A stretch of 64,000 bases of DNA, from the NCBI RefSeq assembly GCF_022919075.1, contig NZ_CP095078.1, positions 2,356,001 through 2,420,000 on the forward strand, given 5' to 3'. The DNA is from Nocardioides sp. W7. Lineage in GTDB: Bacteria; Actinomycetota; Actinomycetes; Propionibacteriales; Nocardioidaceae. Below, one piece after another: positions 8,479 through 16,707 of this stretch. Within the stretch, counting starts at the first letter, position 1; each line of letters begins with the position of its first letter. The position numbers and the translations under genes were made by a program. Under the pieces are notes generated by a model. It saw only the letters and a list, made by a program, of their open reading frames with translations, was not told where the DNA came from and did not search any database.

Positions 8479-10476
8479 GTGATTCGGTCCTCAGGAGCGC
8501 GGGTTTTCCTGCTGCTCGTGGCCGTGGGTCTCTTCGGGGTGACAGCGGTCCGAGCTGCGCCCGACGACGGGTGGGTCATCGGCATCTGGCCGGTCGGCCT
8601 GGCCACCGGTGCTGCCCTGCTCGCGCGCGGCCGCCAGGTGCTGGGGGTGCTCGCCGCGGTGCTGGTGCTCGCCTTCGTCACGATCCTGTCGGGCCGTCCG
8701 GTCGAGGTGGCGGCCGGGTACGCCGCCGGCATCGCCGCCGAGACCGCCCTCGTCTGGTGGATCCTGACGCGTGGCCGGACCGGACCACTGAGCCTGCGCA
8801 CCGACCACGACCTGCGGGTCTACCTCGGCGCCTCCGGCGCGGGTGGAGTGCTCGCGGCCGTCGCCGGTGCGCTCACCGCAGCCGTGGCCGACTGGGGCGA
8901 CCCGGGCGTCGTCGCGCTGGCGCTCGGTTCGGCCCACCTGGCCAGCCAGCTCTGCGTGATCCCGCTGTTCGCCCTGCTCCCCGACCACGGCCCGTCGGCC
9001 GGCCCGGGGGAGCGGGCCCTGCAGTGGGCGTCGATCCTGGTGGTCACGCCGCTGGTCTTCCTGCCCCACGACTTCCCGTCCCTGGTCTTCCTCGCGGTGC
9101 CGATCCTGGCGTGGAGCGCCTTCCGGATGGCGCCCTTCGAGGCACTGCTGCAGATGGTCGCCGTACTGGCCTTCGCCATCGGCATGACCACCCTCGGCTG
9201 GGGACCGTTCGCGGACGTCCCCACCGAGTACGGCATGTCCGTCGACGCTCGCGGCATCCTGCTCGCCGCCTTCGCGGCCACCTGCGCGGTCATCGTGGTG
9301 CCGCTGATGCTGCGCGCCGGCGTACACCTCGAGACCGCGCGGAGCGCGGCGGCGGAGCGTGACCGGATGCGCAACGTCGTCGACGGCACCCAGGGCGTCG
9401 CGATCATCGGCACCGACGACCTCGGCCGGATCACCCTGTTCAACCCCGGCGCCGAGCGGCTGCTCGGCTATGCCCGCGAGGAGGTGCTGGGACTGCCCAC
9501 GCTGATGTTCCACTCCGACGAGGCGATCGCCCGCAAGGCCGACGAGCTGGGCGTCGACGCCGAGTTCAAGAAGGTCGCCCATGCGATCATGGACCGCGAC
9601 CTGGTGGCCACCGAGATGGGCTTCCTGCGCAAGGACGGCGAGGAGCGCAGCCACGCGATGACGCTCTCGCGGATCGCCGACGAGCGCGGTCACGTCGTGG
9701 GCTACGTCAGCACCTCGGAGGACGTCACCGAGCGGCTGCGGACCCAGAACGCACTCGAGCAGGCCGTCGAGCGGCTGCGGGAGGTCGACGCGGTCAAGGA
9801 CGCGTTCGTCTCCAGCGTCAGCCACGAGCTGCGGACCCCGATCACCAGCATCCTGGGCTACCTGGAGATGCTCGAGGACGGCTCGTACGGCGACCTCAGC
9901 CAGTCGCAGCGCGATGCGGTGCGCCGGGTCTCCAGCAACAGCGACCGGCTGCTCGGCCTGATCGACGACCTGCTGACACTCTCGCGGGTCCAGGACACCG
10001 GCCTCGGGGGATCCGAGCGGGCCTTCGACCTGCGCACCGCCGTCGAGGGCGGCTACTCCGTCGTGGCGCCGGTGCTGAAGTCCCGTCGGCTGCAGATGAC
10101 CCTGGACCTGCCCGAGGAGCCGGTGCCCTTCCACGGCGACCGCGACCTGATGGAGCGGGTGGTGGTCAACCTGGTCGGCAACGCCGTGAAGTTCACCCCC
10201 GACGACGGCACGGTCGCGGTCGGGCTGGAGGTGCTCGGCGACTTCGCGGAGCTGAGCGTCGCCGACACCGGCATCGGCATCCCGGTCTCCGAGCAGCCCC
10301 GCCTGTTCACCCGCTTCTTCCGCTCCGAGCTGGCGCAGAAGAACGCCATCCAGGGCAGCGGCCTCGGGCTCTCCATCGCCCGCGGGATCGTCGAGAAGCA
10401 CGGGGGCTCGGTGGCGGTGACGTCGGCGGTCGGCGAGGGGACGACGTTCCGGGTGCGGCTGCCCGTCGTCACCTGA
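8479..10476 (+). CDS. MASE1-type membrane PAS sensor histidine kinase
   Basis: GTG at 8479 is preferred over an in-frame ATG at 8428 because AGGAGG lies at 8465-8470. The 665-aa protein starts with ~8 hydrophobic helices (to ~residue 285) resembling a MASE1 sensor module. A PAS domain follows (~295-420; FNPGAERLLGYAREE), then a HisKA dimerisation helix with the phospho-acceptor in SHELRTP (~449) and a HATPase domain with an N box (NLVGNAVKF), DTGIGIP and GSGLGLSIA. It is catalytically complete. No response regulator is adjacent, so it is an orphan kinase; the membrane signal is unknown. Confidence 0.85.
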   Translation: MIRSSGARVFLLLVAVGLFGVTAVRAAPDDGWVIGIWPVGLATGAALLARGRQVLGVLAAVLVLAFVTILSGRPVEVAAGYAAGIAAETALVWWILTRGRTGPLSLRTDHDLRVYLGASGAGGVLAAVAGALTAAVADWGDPGVVALALGSAHLASQLCVIPLFALLPDHGPSAGPGERALQWASILVVTPLVFLPHDFPSLVFLAVPILAWSAFRMAPFEALLQMVAVLAFAIGMTTLGWGPFADVPTEYGMSVDARGILLAAFAATCAVIVVPLMLRAGVHLETARSAAAERDRMRNVVDGTQGVAIIGTDDLGRITLFNPGAERLLGYAREEVLGLPTLMFHSDEAIARKADELGVDAEFKKVAHAIMDRDLVATEMGFLRKDGEERSHAMTLSRIADERGHVVGYVSTSEDVTERLRTQNALEQAVERLREVDAVKDAFVSSVSHELRTPITSILGYLEMLEDGSYGDLSQSQRDAVRRVSSNSDRLLGLIDDLLTLSRVQDTGLGGSERAFDLRTAVEGGYSVVAPVLKSRRLQMTLDLPEEPVPFHGDRDLMERVVVNLVGNAVKFTPDDGTVAVGLEVLGDFAELSVADTGIGIPVSEQPRLFTRFFRSELAQKNAIQGSGLGLSIARGIVEKHGGSVAVTSAVGEGTTFRVRLPVVT

Positions 10477-10490
10477 GCCTCACCCCGTTG

Positions 10491-10543
10491 CCGAGTCAGC
10501 ACGAATCGTGGGCCGAGTCAGCGCTACTGGTGCTGACTCGGCC
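10491..10543. repeat. dispersed hairpin repeat, copy 1 (terminator-like, coding on the minus strand)
   Basis: A CCGAGTCAGC half-site (10491-10500) is followed after a 10-nt gap by a 12-bp perfect stem (10511-10522 with 10532-10543). The same half-site-plus-hairpin arrangement occurs at 42799-42858. It lies at the junction of two convergent genes but also inside the 3' end of the MarR-GNAT gene, encoding its last ~14 residues. Confidence 0.75.
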
Positions 10544-11410
10544 GAGGTTCTTCTCGAAGAACGCCTCGGCGTACGGGTTGTCGTTGTAGCGCTCGATCTC
10601 GCGGTAGCCCGCCCGTTCGTACATCGCCACCGCCTCGGTCAGCGACCGGTTGGTGTCGAGGCGTACGACGTCGTACCCGAGGTCGAGCGTCTCGGCCTCC
10701 AGGCGGCGCAGCATCCGCGCGCCGAGGCCGGCGCCGCGCCAGGCGTCGTCGACCCACATCCGCTTGATCTCGCCGACCCCCTCGGCGATCCGCTGCACGC
10801 CGCCGCAGGCGACCGGCGCGCCGTCGCTGACGGCGAGCACGAACGTCCCGGTGGGCGCGGTCATCGACGACACGTCATCGGTGGGGCCCGGGTCGAAGCC
10901 GCCCGGGAAGCGGCGGTCCAGCTCGGCGAAGTAGCTGCCCATGGCCAGCCGGCCCGGGGGAGTGGCCGGGTCGACGACGTCCAGCGAGACGGTCGCTGCC
11001 CGGACGAGCAGGTCGGCGGTCGCGAGGGCGTCGGTCAGCCGGCCGCGCTGGCGCTCGGTGAGCGGCTCCAGGAGCCGGGCGGCGAGGTCCTCGGAGCGGT
11101 CGTCCAGGGTCCGGAGGGTACGACGACCCGCCGCCGTCGGCGTGACCCGCCGACGGCGCCGGTCCTCCGGGTCGGCCGCGACCGTCACCAGGCCGTCGTC
11201 CTCGAGCCGGCGCAGCACCCGGCTGAGGTAGCCCGAGTCCAGCCCGAGCCGCTCGCGCAACTCCTGGACGCCGCTGCCCTCGCCGGTCTCGAACAGCACG
11301 CGCGCCGTCCCGAGCGGCAGCCCGAGCCCGAGGAACGAGTCGTCGAGCGCTCCGATCCGCTGGGTGTAGCTGCGGTTGAACCGGCGGAGGACGGACGTGG
11401 CGTCGGACAT
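10496..11410 (-). CDS. MarR-GNAT fusion (bifunctional HTH regulator / N-acetyltransferase)
   Basis: The true start is ATG at 11410, not the longer open frame upstream. The 304-aa protein joins a MarR winged-helix domain (~1-140; L..LGLDSGYLSRVLRRLEDDGLV, then an Arg-rich wing) to a GNAT acetyltransferase domain (~150-290; acetyl-CoA loop WRGAGLGARML and the C-terminal YERAGYREI). Such fusions are known in actinobacteria, often next to small-molecule metabolism genes. A perfect 18-bp palindrome lies 2 bp upstream of the ATG and includes a TATAGT -10 box 7 nt before it, implying a leaderless, autoregulated transcript. The final residues RVSTSSADSAHDSC are encoded by the hairpin repeat and are probably a late addition. 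Confidence 0.85.
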   Translation of the reverse strand: MSDATSVLRRFNRSYTQRIGALDDSFLGLGLPLGTARVLFETGEGSGVQELRERLGLDSGYLSRVLRRLEDDGLVTVAADPEDRRRRRVTPTAAGRRTLRTLDDRSEDLAARLLEPLTERQRGRLTDALATADLLVRAATVSLDVVDPATPPGRLAMGSYFAELDRRFPGGFDPGPTDDVSSMTAPTGTFVLAVSDGAPVACGGVQRIAEGVGEIKRMWVDDAWRGAGLGARMLRRLEAETLDLGYDVVRLDTNRSLTEAVAMYERAGYREIERYNDNPYAEAFFEKNLGRVSTSSADSAHDSC

Positions 11411-11412
11411 AT

Positions 11413-11430
11413 GTCTGACTATAGTCAGAC
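11413..11430. promoter_or_regulatory. 18-bp perfect palindromic operator between divergent genes
   Basis: GTCTGACTATAGTCAGAC is its own reverse complement. It overlaps the putative -10 (TATAGT, 11418-11423 on minus) of the MarR-GNAT gene and the -35 region of the + strand oxidoreductase, whose -10 TAGGAT is at 11447-11452. It is the expected site for the MarR domain, giving autoregulation and control of the divergent gene. Confidence 0.75.
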
Positions 11431-11458
11431 AATCGGCCGAGGTCACTAGGATCCTCCC

Positions 11459-12799
11459 GTGCCGACAACCCTCCCGCTCTGGCTCGACACCCCGCTCCGC
11501 CCGGCCCCGCGTCCACCGCTGACGGGGGAGCGCGAGGTCGACCTGCTGGTCGTCGGCGGTGGCTTCACCGGGCTCTGGACCGCCCTGCGCGCCGTCGAGC
11601 GCGACCCGGGCACTCGGGTGCTGCTGGTCGAGGCGGACCGGATCGCCGAGCACGCCACCGGCCGCAACGGCGGCTTCTGCGAGGCGAGCCTGACCCACGG
11701 GGAGGGCAACGGCCGCACCCGCTGGCCCGAGGAGTACGACGCCCTGCACGAGCTCGGCCTGCGCAACCTCGACGCGATCCAGGAGACCGTCGGCCGCTAC
11801 GACATCGACTGCGGCTTCGTCCGCGGCGGCTCGCTCGCCGTCGCGACCCGCCCGCACGAGATCGAGCACCTCGAGCCGGGCACGTCCGGGTTCCTCGACG
11901 AGTCCGCGGTCCGCGCCCTCGTCGACTCGCCGACGTACCTCGCCGGCCGGCACACCCCCGACGAGTGCGCGCTGGTCGACCCGGCCCGACTCGCGTGGGG
12001 ACTGGCCGACGCGGCCGAGCGGCAGGGCGCGGTCCTCGCGGAGGGCACCCGGCTGCTGACGCTGACGTCCGCCGGGGGCGGGGTCGTGGCGACCACCGAC
12101 GACGCGACGGTCCGGGCCCGCCGCGTGGTGCTGGCGACCAACGCGTTCCCCGGCCCGCTGCGCCGGCTGCGCTACGCCACCGTCCCGGTCTACGACTACG
12201 TGCTGGCCACCGAGCCGCTCACCGACGCCCAGCTGGCCGCGATCGGCTGGGACCCGGCGGTCGGCATCTCCGACTCGGGCAACCAGTTCCACTACTACCG
12301 GATCACCCCGGACCGCCGGATCCTGTGGGGCGGCTACGACGCGATCTACCACTACGGCCGCTCGATCGAGGCCGGCCACGAGGACCGCGAGGCCACCTTC
12401 GCGGTGCTGGAGCGCAACTTCGCCGCGACCTTCCCCCAGCTCGCCGGGATCCGCTTCACCCACCGCTGGGCCGGCGTGATCGACACCTGCACCCGCTTCT
12501 GCGCCTTCTTCGGTACGGCGCACCGCGGCCGCACGGCGTACGCCGCCGGCTTCACCGGACTCGGCGTCGGCGCCTCCCGGTTCGCGGCCGACGTACTGCT
12601 CGACCTCGTCGACGGCCGCCCGACCGAGCGCACCCGGCTGCGGATGGTGCGCCGCCGTCCGCTGCCGTTCCCGCCCGAGCCGCTGGCCTGGATCGGCATC
12701 AACCTGACCCGCTGGGCGCTGGCCCGCGAGGACGCCACCGGCCGCCGCAACCTGTGGCTGCGCACCCTCGACCGGCTGGGCCTGGGCTTCGACTCCTGA
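11459..12799 (+). CDS. FAD-dependent amine / D-amino-acid oxidase-like protein (DAO family)
   Basis: The 446-aa protein has the N-terminal FAD motif VDLLVVGGGFTGLWTA (~residue 22) and the DAO-family segment GRNGGFCEAS. Its overall length fits DadA / gamma-glutamylputrescine oxidase-type enzymes, which oxidise primary or secondary amines to imines with O2. The exact substrate is not evident. The GTG start is 6 nt after a TAGGAT -10 box, indicating a leaderless mRNA. Divergent pairing with the MarR-GNAT gene across a palindrome suggests the regulator senses the substrate or product, and its GNAT half may acetylate the same amine (inference). Confidence 0.8.
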   Translation: MPTTLPLWLDTPLRPAPRPPLTGEREVDLLVVGGGFTGLWTALRAVERDPGTRVLLVEADRIAEHATGRNGGFCEASLTHGEGNGRTRWPEEYDALHELGLRNLDAIQETVGRYDIDCGFVRGGSLAVATRPHEIEHLEPGTSGFLDESAVRALVDSPTYLAGRHTPDECALVDPARLAWGLADAAERQGAVLAEGTRLLTLTSAGGGVVATTDDATVRARRVVLATNAFPGPLRRLRYATVPVYDYVLATEPLTDAQLAAIGWDPAVGISDSGNQFHYYRITPDRRILWGGYDAIYHYGRSIEAGHEDREATFAVLERNFAATFPQLAGIRFTHRWAGVIDTCTRFCAFFGTAHRGRTAYAAGFTGLGVGASRFAADVLLDLVDGRPTERTRLRMVRRRPLPFPPEPLAWIGINLTRWALAREDATGRRNLWLRTLDRLGLGFDS

Positions 12800-12810
12800 G
12801 ACGAAATGCA

Positions 12811-12847
12811 CCGAGCCCCTGACCTGTCATCCAGGTCAGGGGCTCGG
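12811..12847. terminator. bidirectional terminator between the oxidoreductase and tRNA-His
   Basis: A perfect 15-bp stem (12811-12825 with 12833-12847) lies between the stop at 12799 and the 3' end of tRNA-His. Its GCCCCTGACC core is shared with the tRNA-Lys terminator. Confidence 0.75.
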
Positions 12848-12852
12848 TCTGT

Positions 12853-12929
12853 TGGGGTGAGTAACGGGACTTGAACCCGCGACATCTGCCACCACAAGGC
12901 AGCGCTCTACCAGCTGAGCTATACCCACC
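12853..12929 (-). tRNA. tRNA-His (anticodon GTG), with G-1 and CCA encoded
   Basis: The minus strand gives acceptor stem GTGGGTA/TACTCAC and D-stem GCTC/GAGC. The anticodon stem is CTGCC/GGCAG with loop TTGTGGT (GTG at 34-36), and the T-arm contains GGTTCAAGTCC. The discriminator is C, paired with the extra G at position -1 that identifies tRNA-His. CCA is encoded. Confidence 0.95.
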
Positions 12930-12974
12930 ACGGTCGTCCGGACGGGGCCGGGACCGGAGAGAAGTCTAGGGGAA

Positions 12975-13610
12975 TCAGCTGCCAGGAGCGGAATCGGGGG
13001 CGGTGAGTCCGGTGAGCGAGCCGCCGTGCTTCTCCGCGATCGCCCGGGCGGCGTCGCTGTCGGGCCCCGGGGAGGGGACGAAGACGGCCTCGCGGTAGTA
13101 GCGCAGCTCCTCGATGCTCTCCTGGATGTCGGCGAGCGCGCGGTGGTTGCCGCGCTTGGCCGGGGACTGGAAGTAGGCGCGGGGGAACCAGCGGCGCGAG
13201 AGCTCCTTGATGGAGGAGACGTCGACGATCCGGTAGTGCAGGAACTGCTCGAGGCTCGCCATGTCGCGGGCCAGGAAGGACCGGTCGGTGGCGACGGTGT
13301 TGCCGGCCAGCGGCGGGCGGCTGCCGTCGGGGCAGTGCTCCTTGATGTAGGCCAGGGTGCGCTCCTCGGCCTCGGCCATCGGTACGCCGTTCTCCAGCTC
13401 GGCCAGCAGCCCGGACTTCTCGTGCATGGTGCGCACGAAGTCACCCATCTGGTCGAGCGCCTCGGCAGGCGGCTTGATGATGATGTCGACGCCCTCGCCG
13501 AGCACGTTCAGGTCGAAGTCGGTGACCAGGGCAGCGACCTCGATCAGGGCGTCGGCCCCGAGGTCGAGCCCGGTCATCTCGCAGTCGATCCAGACCAGTC
13601 TCTCGTTCAC
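12975..13610 (-). CDS. orn: oligoribonuclease
   Basis: This 3'-5' exoribonuclease degrades 2-5-nt RNAs and pGpG at the end of mRNA decay and c-di-GMP turnover. The 211-aa product carries the DEDDh signature: WIDCEMTG near the N-terminus (Asp9, Glu11), an internal Asp in VATDRSFL, and H..L.D in NHRALADIQESI. The C-terminal ~25 residues extend past the usual family end. The GTG start at 13610 is 8 nt from a TAGGGT box on the minus strand (13619-13624), consistent with leaderless expression. It stands alone next to tRNA-His. Confidence 0.95.
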   Translation of the reverse strand: MNERLVWIDCEMTGLDLGADALIEVAALVTDFDLNVLGEGVDIIIKPPAEALDQMGDFVRTMHEKSGLLAELENGVPMAEAEERTLAYIKEHCPDGSRPPLAGNTVATDRSFLARDMASLEQFLHYRIVDVSSIKELSRRWFPRAYFQSPAKRGNHRALADIQESIEELRYYREAVFVPSPGPDSDAARAIAEKHGGSLTGLTAPDSAPGS

Positions 13611-13690
13611 GAGGAGCCACCCTAGGTCATGCCGATTCGGGACCTTCGCCTCTCAGTCCCGGCTCAGGCTCGGGCCCTACGCTCGTGCCC

Positions 13691-14158
13691 GTGAGGGAAT
13701 GGCTCGGCCTGGTGGCACGACTGGTGACCGGTGGCGTCTGGATCTGGGCCGGCGCGCTCAAGCTCGGCGACTCCTATCAGAGCGTCGAGGCGGTCCGCGC
13801 CTACGAGCTGCTGCCGGAGAGCCTGGTGGAGCCGGTGGGCTACCTGCTGCCGGTGCTGGAGGTGGTCGTCGGGGTGGCGCTGGTCCTCGGCGTGCTCACC
13901 CGGGGTGCCGCGGTGCTCTCGGCGCTGCTGTTCGTGGTCTTCATCATCGGCATCGCGAGCGCCTGGGCCCGCGGGCTGCAGATCGACTGCGGCTGCTTCG
14001 GCGGCGGCGGGTACGACCCGGACGCCTCGTCGCAGTACCCGTGGGAGATCGCCCGCGACTCCGTGCTGCTGCTCGTCTCCCTCTACCTGGTCCGCTGGCC
14101 CCGCACCCGCCTGGCCCTGGACTCCCTGCTGTTTCGTCCCCTGACCCCCGCCCGCTGA
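13691..14158 (+). CDS. MauE/DoxX-family membrane redox protein
   Basis: The ~155-aa protein has four predicted membrane helices and a conserved DCGCFGGGG segment (paired Cys) between helices 3 and 4, typical of MauE-like proteins. These are thought to shuttle electrons to thioredoxin-like partners, much as DsbD or VKOR do. GTG at 13691 is chosen over 13685 because TACGCT at 13678-13683 would place the transcript start at the later codon. The gene ends 17 bp before a membrane-anchored DsbA-like gene, so the pair probably forms one extracytoplasmic thiol-redox unit. Confidence 0.8.
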   Translation: MREWLGLVARLVTGGVWIWAGALKLGDSYQSVEAVRAYELLPESLVEPVGYLLPVLEVVVGVALVLGVLTRGAAVLSALLFVVFIIGIASAWARGLQIDCGCFGGGGYDPDASSQYPWEIARDSVLLLVSLYLVRWPRTRLALDSLLFRPLTPAR

Positions 14159-14175
14159 ACCGAAGCGAGACCCCG

Positions 14176-14898
14176 ATGTCGAAGAAGAGTGCCCAGACGA
14201 GCCGAACCGAGCGCGCGGCCGCCGCCGTACGCGAGCAGCAGCGCGAGGAGGCACGCCGCCGCAACCTGATGGTGGGCGGCGTCGTCGGGGTGCTCGTCGT
14301 GGCCCTGGTCGCCGGGTTCCTGTGGATGCGCGCGAACGACACCAGCGATGACGTCACCGCCCCCGCTGCCGGCTCCGAGTACGGCCTCACCATCGGCCCG
14401 GACGGCGCCCCGCGCGAGGTGATCATCTACGAGGACTTCCACTGCGTGCACTGCGCGGACCTCGAGGAGCGGACCCGCGAGGACCTCGCGCGGTTCGCGG
14501 AGGCCGGCGACGTCCGCGTCGAGTTCCGCACGGTCAGCTTCCTCACGGACTACTCGATGCGCGCGGCGAACGCCTTCAAGGTCGTCCTCGAGGAGGCCGG
14601 CCCCGAGGTGGCCAAGCGCTACCACGACCTGCTGTTCCAGAACTACGACAAGGCCTCCGGGAGCGAGGACGGCCTCGACGACGACACCCTGGTGAGCCTG
14701 GCCGTCGACGCCGGTGCCGAGGAGGACGCCGTACGCCCCGGCATCGAGGACCTGGCCCAGCGCGAGTGGGTCGACTCGGCCACCCAGGCGGCGCAGGACG
14801 CCGGGGTGCGCGGCACCCCGACGGTGCTCCTCGACGGCGAGCCGGTGAGCGGCAGCACGGAGGACATCGCGAATTCGCTGGTCGAGGCCCTCGGCTGA
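14176..14898 (+). CDS. membrane-anchored DsbA-family thioredoxin-fold protein
   Basis: The 240-aa product has a charged ~32-residue cytoplasmic start, one transmembrane helix (~32-52) and an extracytoplasmic thioredoxin_4 domain. Its active site is CVHC in the FHCVHC context (~residues 93-96). The cis-Pro loop is GTPTVLLDG. It likely oxidises or isomerises disulfides in exported proteins, with the upstream MauE-like protein as redox partner. A similar MauE/DsbA pairing is known in actinobacteria. It is followed 13 bp later by adenosine deaminase, possibly co-transcribed. Confidence 0.85.
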   Translation: MSKKSAQTSRTERAAAAVREQQREEARRRNLMVGGVVGVLVVALVAGFLWMRANDTSDDVTAPAAGSEYGLTIGPDGAPREVIIYEDFHCVHCADLEERTREDLARFAEAGDVRVEFRTVSFLTDYSMRAANAFKVVLEEAGPEVAKRYHDLLFQNYDKASGSEDGLDDDTLVSLAVDAGAEEDAVRPGIEDLAQREWVDSATQAAQDAGVRGTPTVLLDGEPVSGSTEDIANSLVEALG

Positions 14899-14911
14899 CA
14901 CGCTGCGGAAG

Positions 14912-15943
14912 GTGACCAGGAGCATCGGCGACTTCATCCGCGGCCTCCCGAAGGCCGAGCTGCACGTCCACCACGTCGGGTCCGCCTCGCCGCGGATCGT
15001 CCAGGAGCTGGCCGCCCGCCATCCCGGCACCGTCCCGGCGGACCTCGACGACCTTCGACGGTTCTACGAGTTCCGCGACTTCGCCCACTTCATCGAGGTC
15101 TACCTCGCCGTGGTGGCGCTGGTCCGCACGCCCGAGGACATCCGCTACCTCACCTACGAGATCGCCCGCGAGATGGCGACCGAGCAGCAGCTGCGGTACG
15201 CCGAGCTGACCTGCACGCCGTTCACCTCGGTGCGCCCGGACGACGACACGCGCGGCATGCCGATCGAGGCGTACTCCGAGGCTCTCGAGGACGCCCGGGT
15301 CGCCGCGGAGCGCGACTTCGGGCTGGTGCTGCGCTGGATCTACGACATCCCGGGCGAGTTCGGCCAGCTGGGGGCCGACCACACCCTCGAGTACGCCCTG
15401 CGGCACCCCACCGAGGGCCTGGTCGGCTTCGGCCTGGGCGGCCCGGAGATCGGGGTGCCGCGACCCCAGTTCCAGCCGCACTTCGACGCCGCCCGGGCGG
15501 CCGGGCTGCACTGCGTCCCGCACGCCGGCGAGACGACCGGCCCGCAGACGATCTGGGACGCGCTGCGGCTGCTCGGAGCGGAGCGGATCGGGCACGGCAC
15601 CTCCGCCGCGCAGGACCCGGAGCTGCTGGCCCACCTGGCCGCGACCGGCGTACCCCTGGAGGTCTGCCCGTCCTCGAACATCGCCACCCGCGCGGTGGCC
15701 ACCCTCGCCGAGCACCCGATCCGGGCGTTCCGCGACGCCGGCGTGACCATCTCGATCGGCTCCGACGACCCGCCGATGTTCGGGACGACACTGAACCGGG
15801 AGTACGAGGTCGCGGCCGACCTGCTCGGCCTCGACGAGGCGGGCGTCGCGGAGCTCGCCCGCACCTCCGTGCGGGTCTCCTTCGCGCCCGAGGACGTCCG
15901 CTCGCGGGTGCTCGGCGAGATCGACGCGTACGCCGCCGGCTGA
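14912..15943 (+). CDS. adenosine deaminase family protein
   Basis: This metal-dependent amidohydrolase hydrolyses adenosine to inosine in purine salvage; a related purine or nucleoside substrate cannot be excluded. The 343-aa protein shows the zinc HVH motif in KAELHVHHVGS (~residues 15-25), HAGETTGPQT (~204), RIGHGTSA and SDDPPMF (~284). The first motif reads HVHHVGS where classic enzymes have HxHLDGS or HxHLEGS, so the residue next to the zinc pocket differs and specificity may be shifted. The GTG start follows a short gap after the DsbA-like gene. A strong hairpin ends the unit. Confidence 0.8.
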   Translation: MTRSIGDFIRGLPKAELHVHHVGSASPRIVQELAARHPGTVPADLDDLRRFYEFRDFAHFIEVYLAVVALVRTPEDIRYLTYEIAREMATEQQLRYAELTCTPFTSVRPDDDTRGMPIEAYSEALEDARVAAERDFGLVLRWIYDIPGEFGQLGADHTLEYALRHPTEGLVGFGLGGPEIGVPRPQFQPHFDAARAAGLHCVPHAGETTGPQTIWDALRLLGAERIGHGTSAAQDPELLAHLAATGVPLEVCPSSNIATRAVATLAEHPIRAFRDAGVTISIGSDDPPMFGTTLNREYEVAADLLGLDEAGVAELARTSVRVSFAPEDVRSRVLGEIDAYAAG

Positions 15944-15963
15944 CCCGGGCGGGGACGCGAAAG

Positions 15964-15990
15964 GCCCCGCACACTCATACTGTGCGGGGC
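15964..15990 (+). terminator. hairpin terminator after the adenosine deaminase gene
   Basis: A perfect 10-bp stem, GCCCCGCACA/TGTGCGGGGC, with a 7-nt loop lies 20 bp after the stop and is followed by a T-rich stretch. Confidence 0.75.
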
Positions 15991-16056
15991 GAGGTTCTTC
16001 CTACCGCGTCGGGTCCGTCCGTCCGGGGAGGCGCGCCCACACGTGAGGATCCGTGC

Positions 16057-16707
16057 ATGTCGCAACCCCGACCGGTCCGGGTGGCCGTGGTCAACGACTA
16101 CGAGATCGTGGTGGCCGGCGTCGCCGCGCTGATCGCGCCGTACGTCGACCGGATCGCCGTCGTCGAGCTCGACACCGGCCTGCCAGTGGTGAGCGAGGTC
16201 GACGTGATCCTCTACGACACCTTCGGGCAGGTCCAGGGCGACGGGATCGACCTGGAGGACCTGGTGCGCGACAGTACGGCGCGGGTCGCGGTCTTCAGCT
16301 GGAACACCGACCCGGCGCTGGTCCGGCGCGCGCTGGCCAAGGGCGCCTCGGCGTACCTCTCCAAGGAGCTGAGCGCGGCCGAGATCGTCGACGCGCTGGA
16401 GCGGGTGCACGCGGGTGAGCTCGTCGTCCACGAGGGGGCCGAGCAGGTCCAGGACGTCGTCGGCCGGTGGCCGGGTCGTGACCACGGCCTGACCGCGCGG
16501 GAGGCGGAGGTGATCGCCCTGATCACGCAGGGGCTGAGCAACCAGGAGATCGCCGAGCGCTCGTACCTCAGCATCAACTCGGTCAAGACCTACATCCGCA
16601 CGGCCTACCGGAAGATGGGGGTCACCCGTCGGGCCCAGGCTGTGGGCTGGGGCGTGCAGCACGGGTTCCAGCCGGACCGCAGCCGGGTCGTCAGGCCGGA
16701 TCGATGA
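16057..16707 (+). CDS. atypical LuxR-family response regulator, paralogue 1
   Basis: The 216-aa protein has a receiver-like domain (~1-125) and a C-terminal LuxR helix-turn-helix (~145-205: LTAREAEVIALITQGLSNQEIAE..SINSVKTYIRTAYRKMGV). In the receiver the expected acidic pair is reduced to a single Asp in VNDYE. The phospho-acceptor position is VILYDTFGQV rather than the usual D.xMP. Ser and Lys switch residues remain (AVFSWN, YLSKE). It may therefore be weakly phosphorylated or phosphorylation-independent. It is ~55% identical by eye to the gene at 18668. No kinase is adjacent. GAGG lies 9 nt before the ATG. Confidence 0.8.
   Translation: MSQPRPVRVAVVNDYEIVVAGVAALIAPYVDRIAVVELDTGLPVVSEVDVILYDTFGQVQGDGIDLEDLVRDSTARVAVFSWNTDPALVRRALAKGASAYLSKELSAAEIVDALERVHAGELVVHEGAEQVQDVVGRWPGRDHGLTAREAEVIALITQGLSNQEIAERSYLSINSVKTYIRTAYRKMGVTRRAQAVGWGVQHGFQPDRSRVVRPDR

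Noticed and set aside
8491..10401. Minus-strand ORF (636 codons) opposite the histidine kinase
   Set aside because: The kinase frame has all catalytic motifs; the antisense product is low complexity.
11411..12811. Upstream extension of the MarR-GNAT frame
   Set aside because: The frame is open by chance through the oxidoreductase gene; promoter, palindrome and domain start all place the ATG at 11410.
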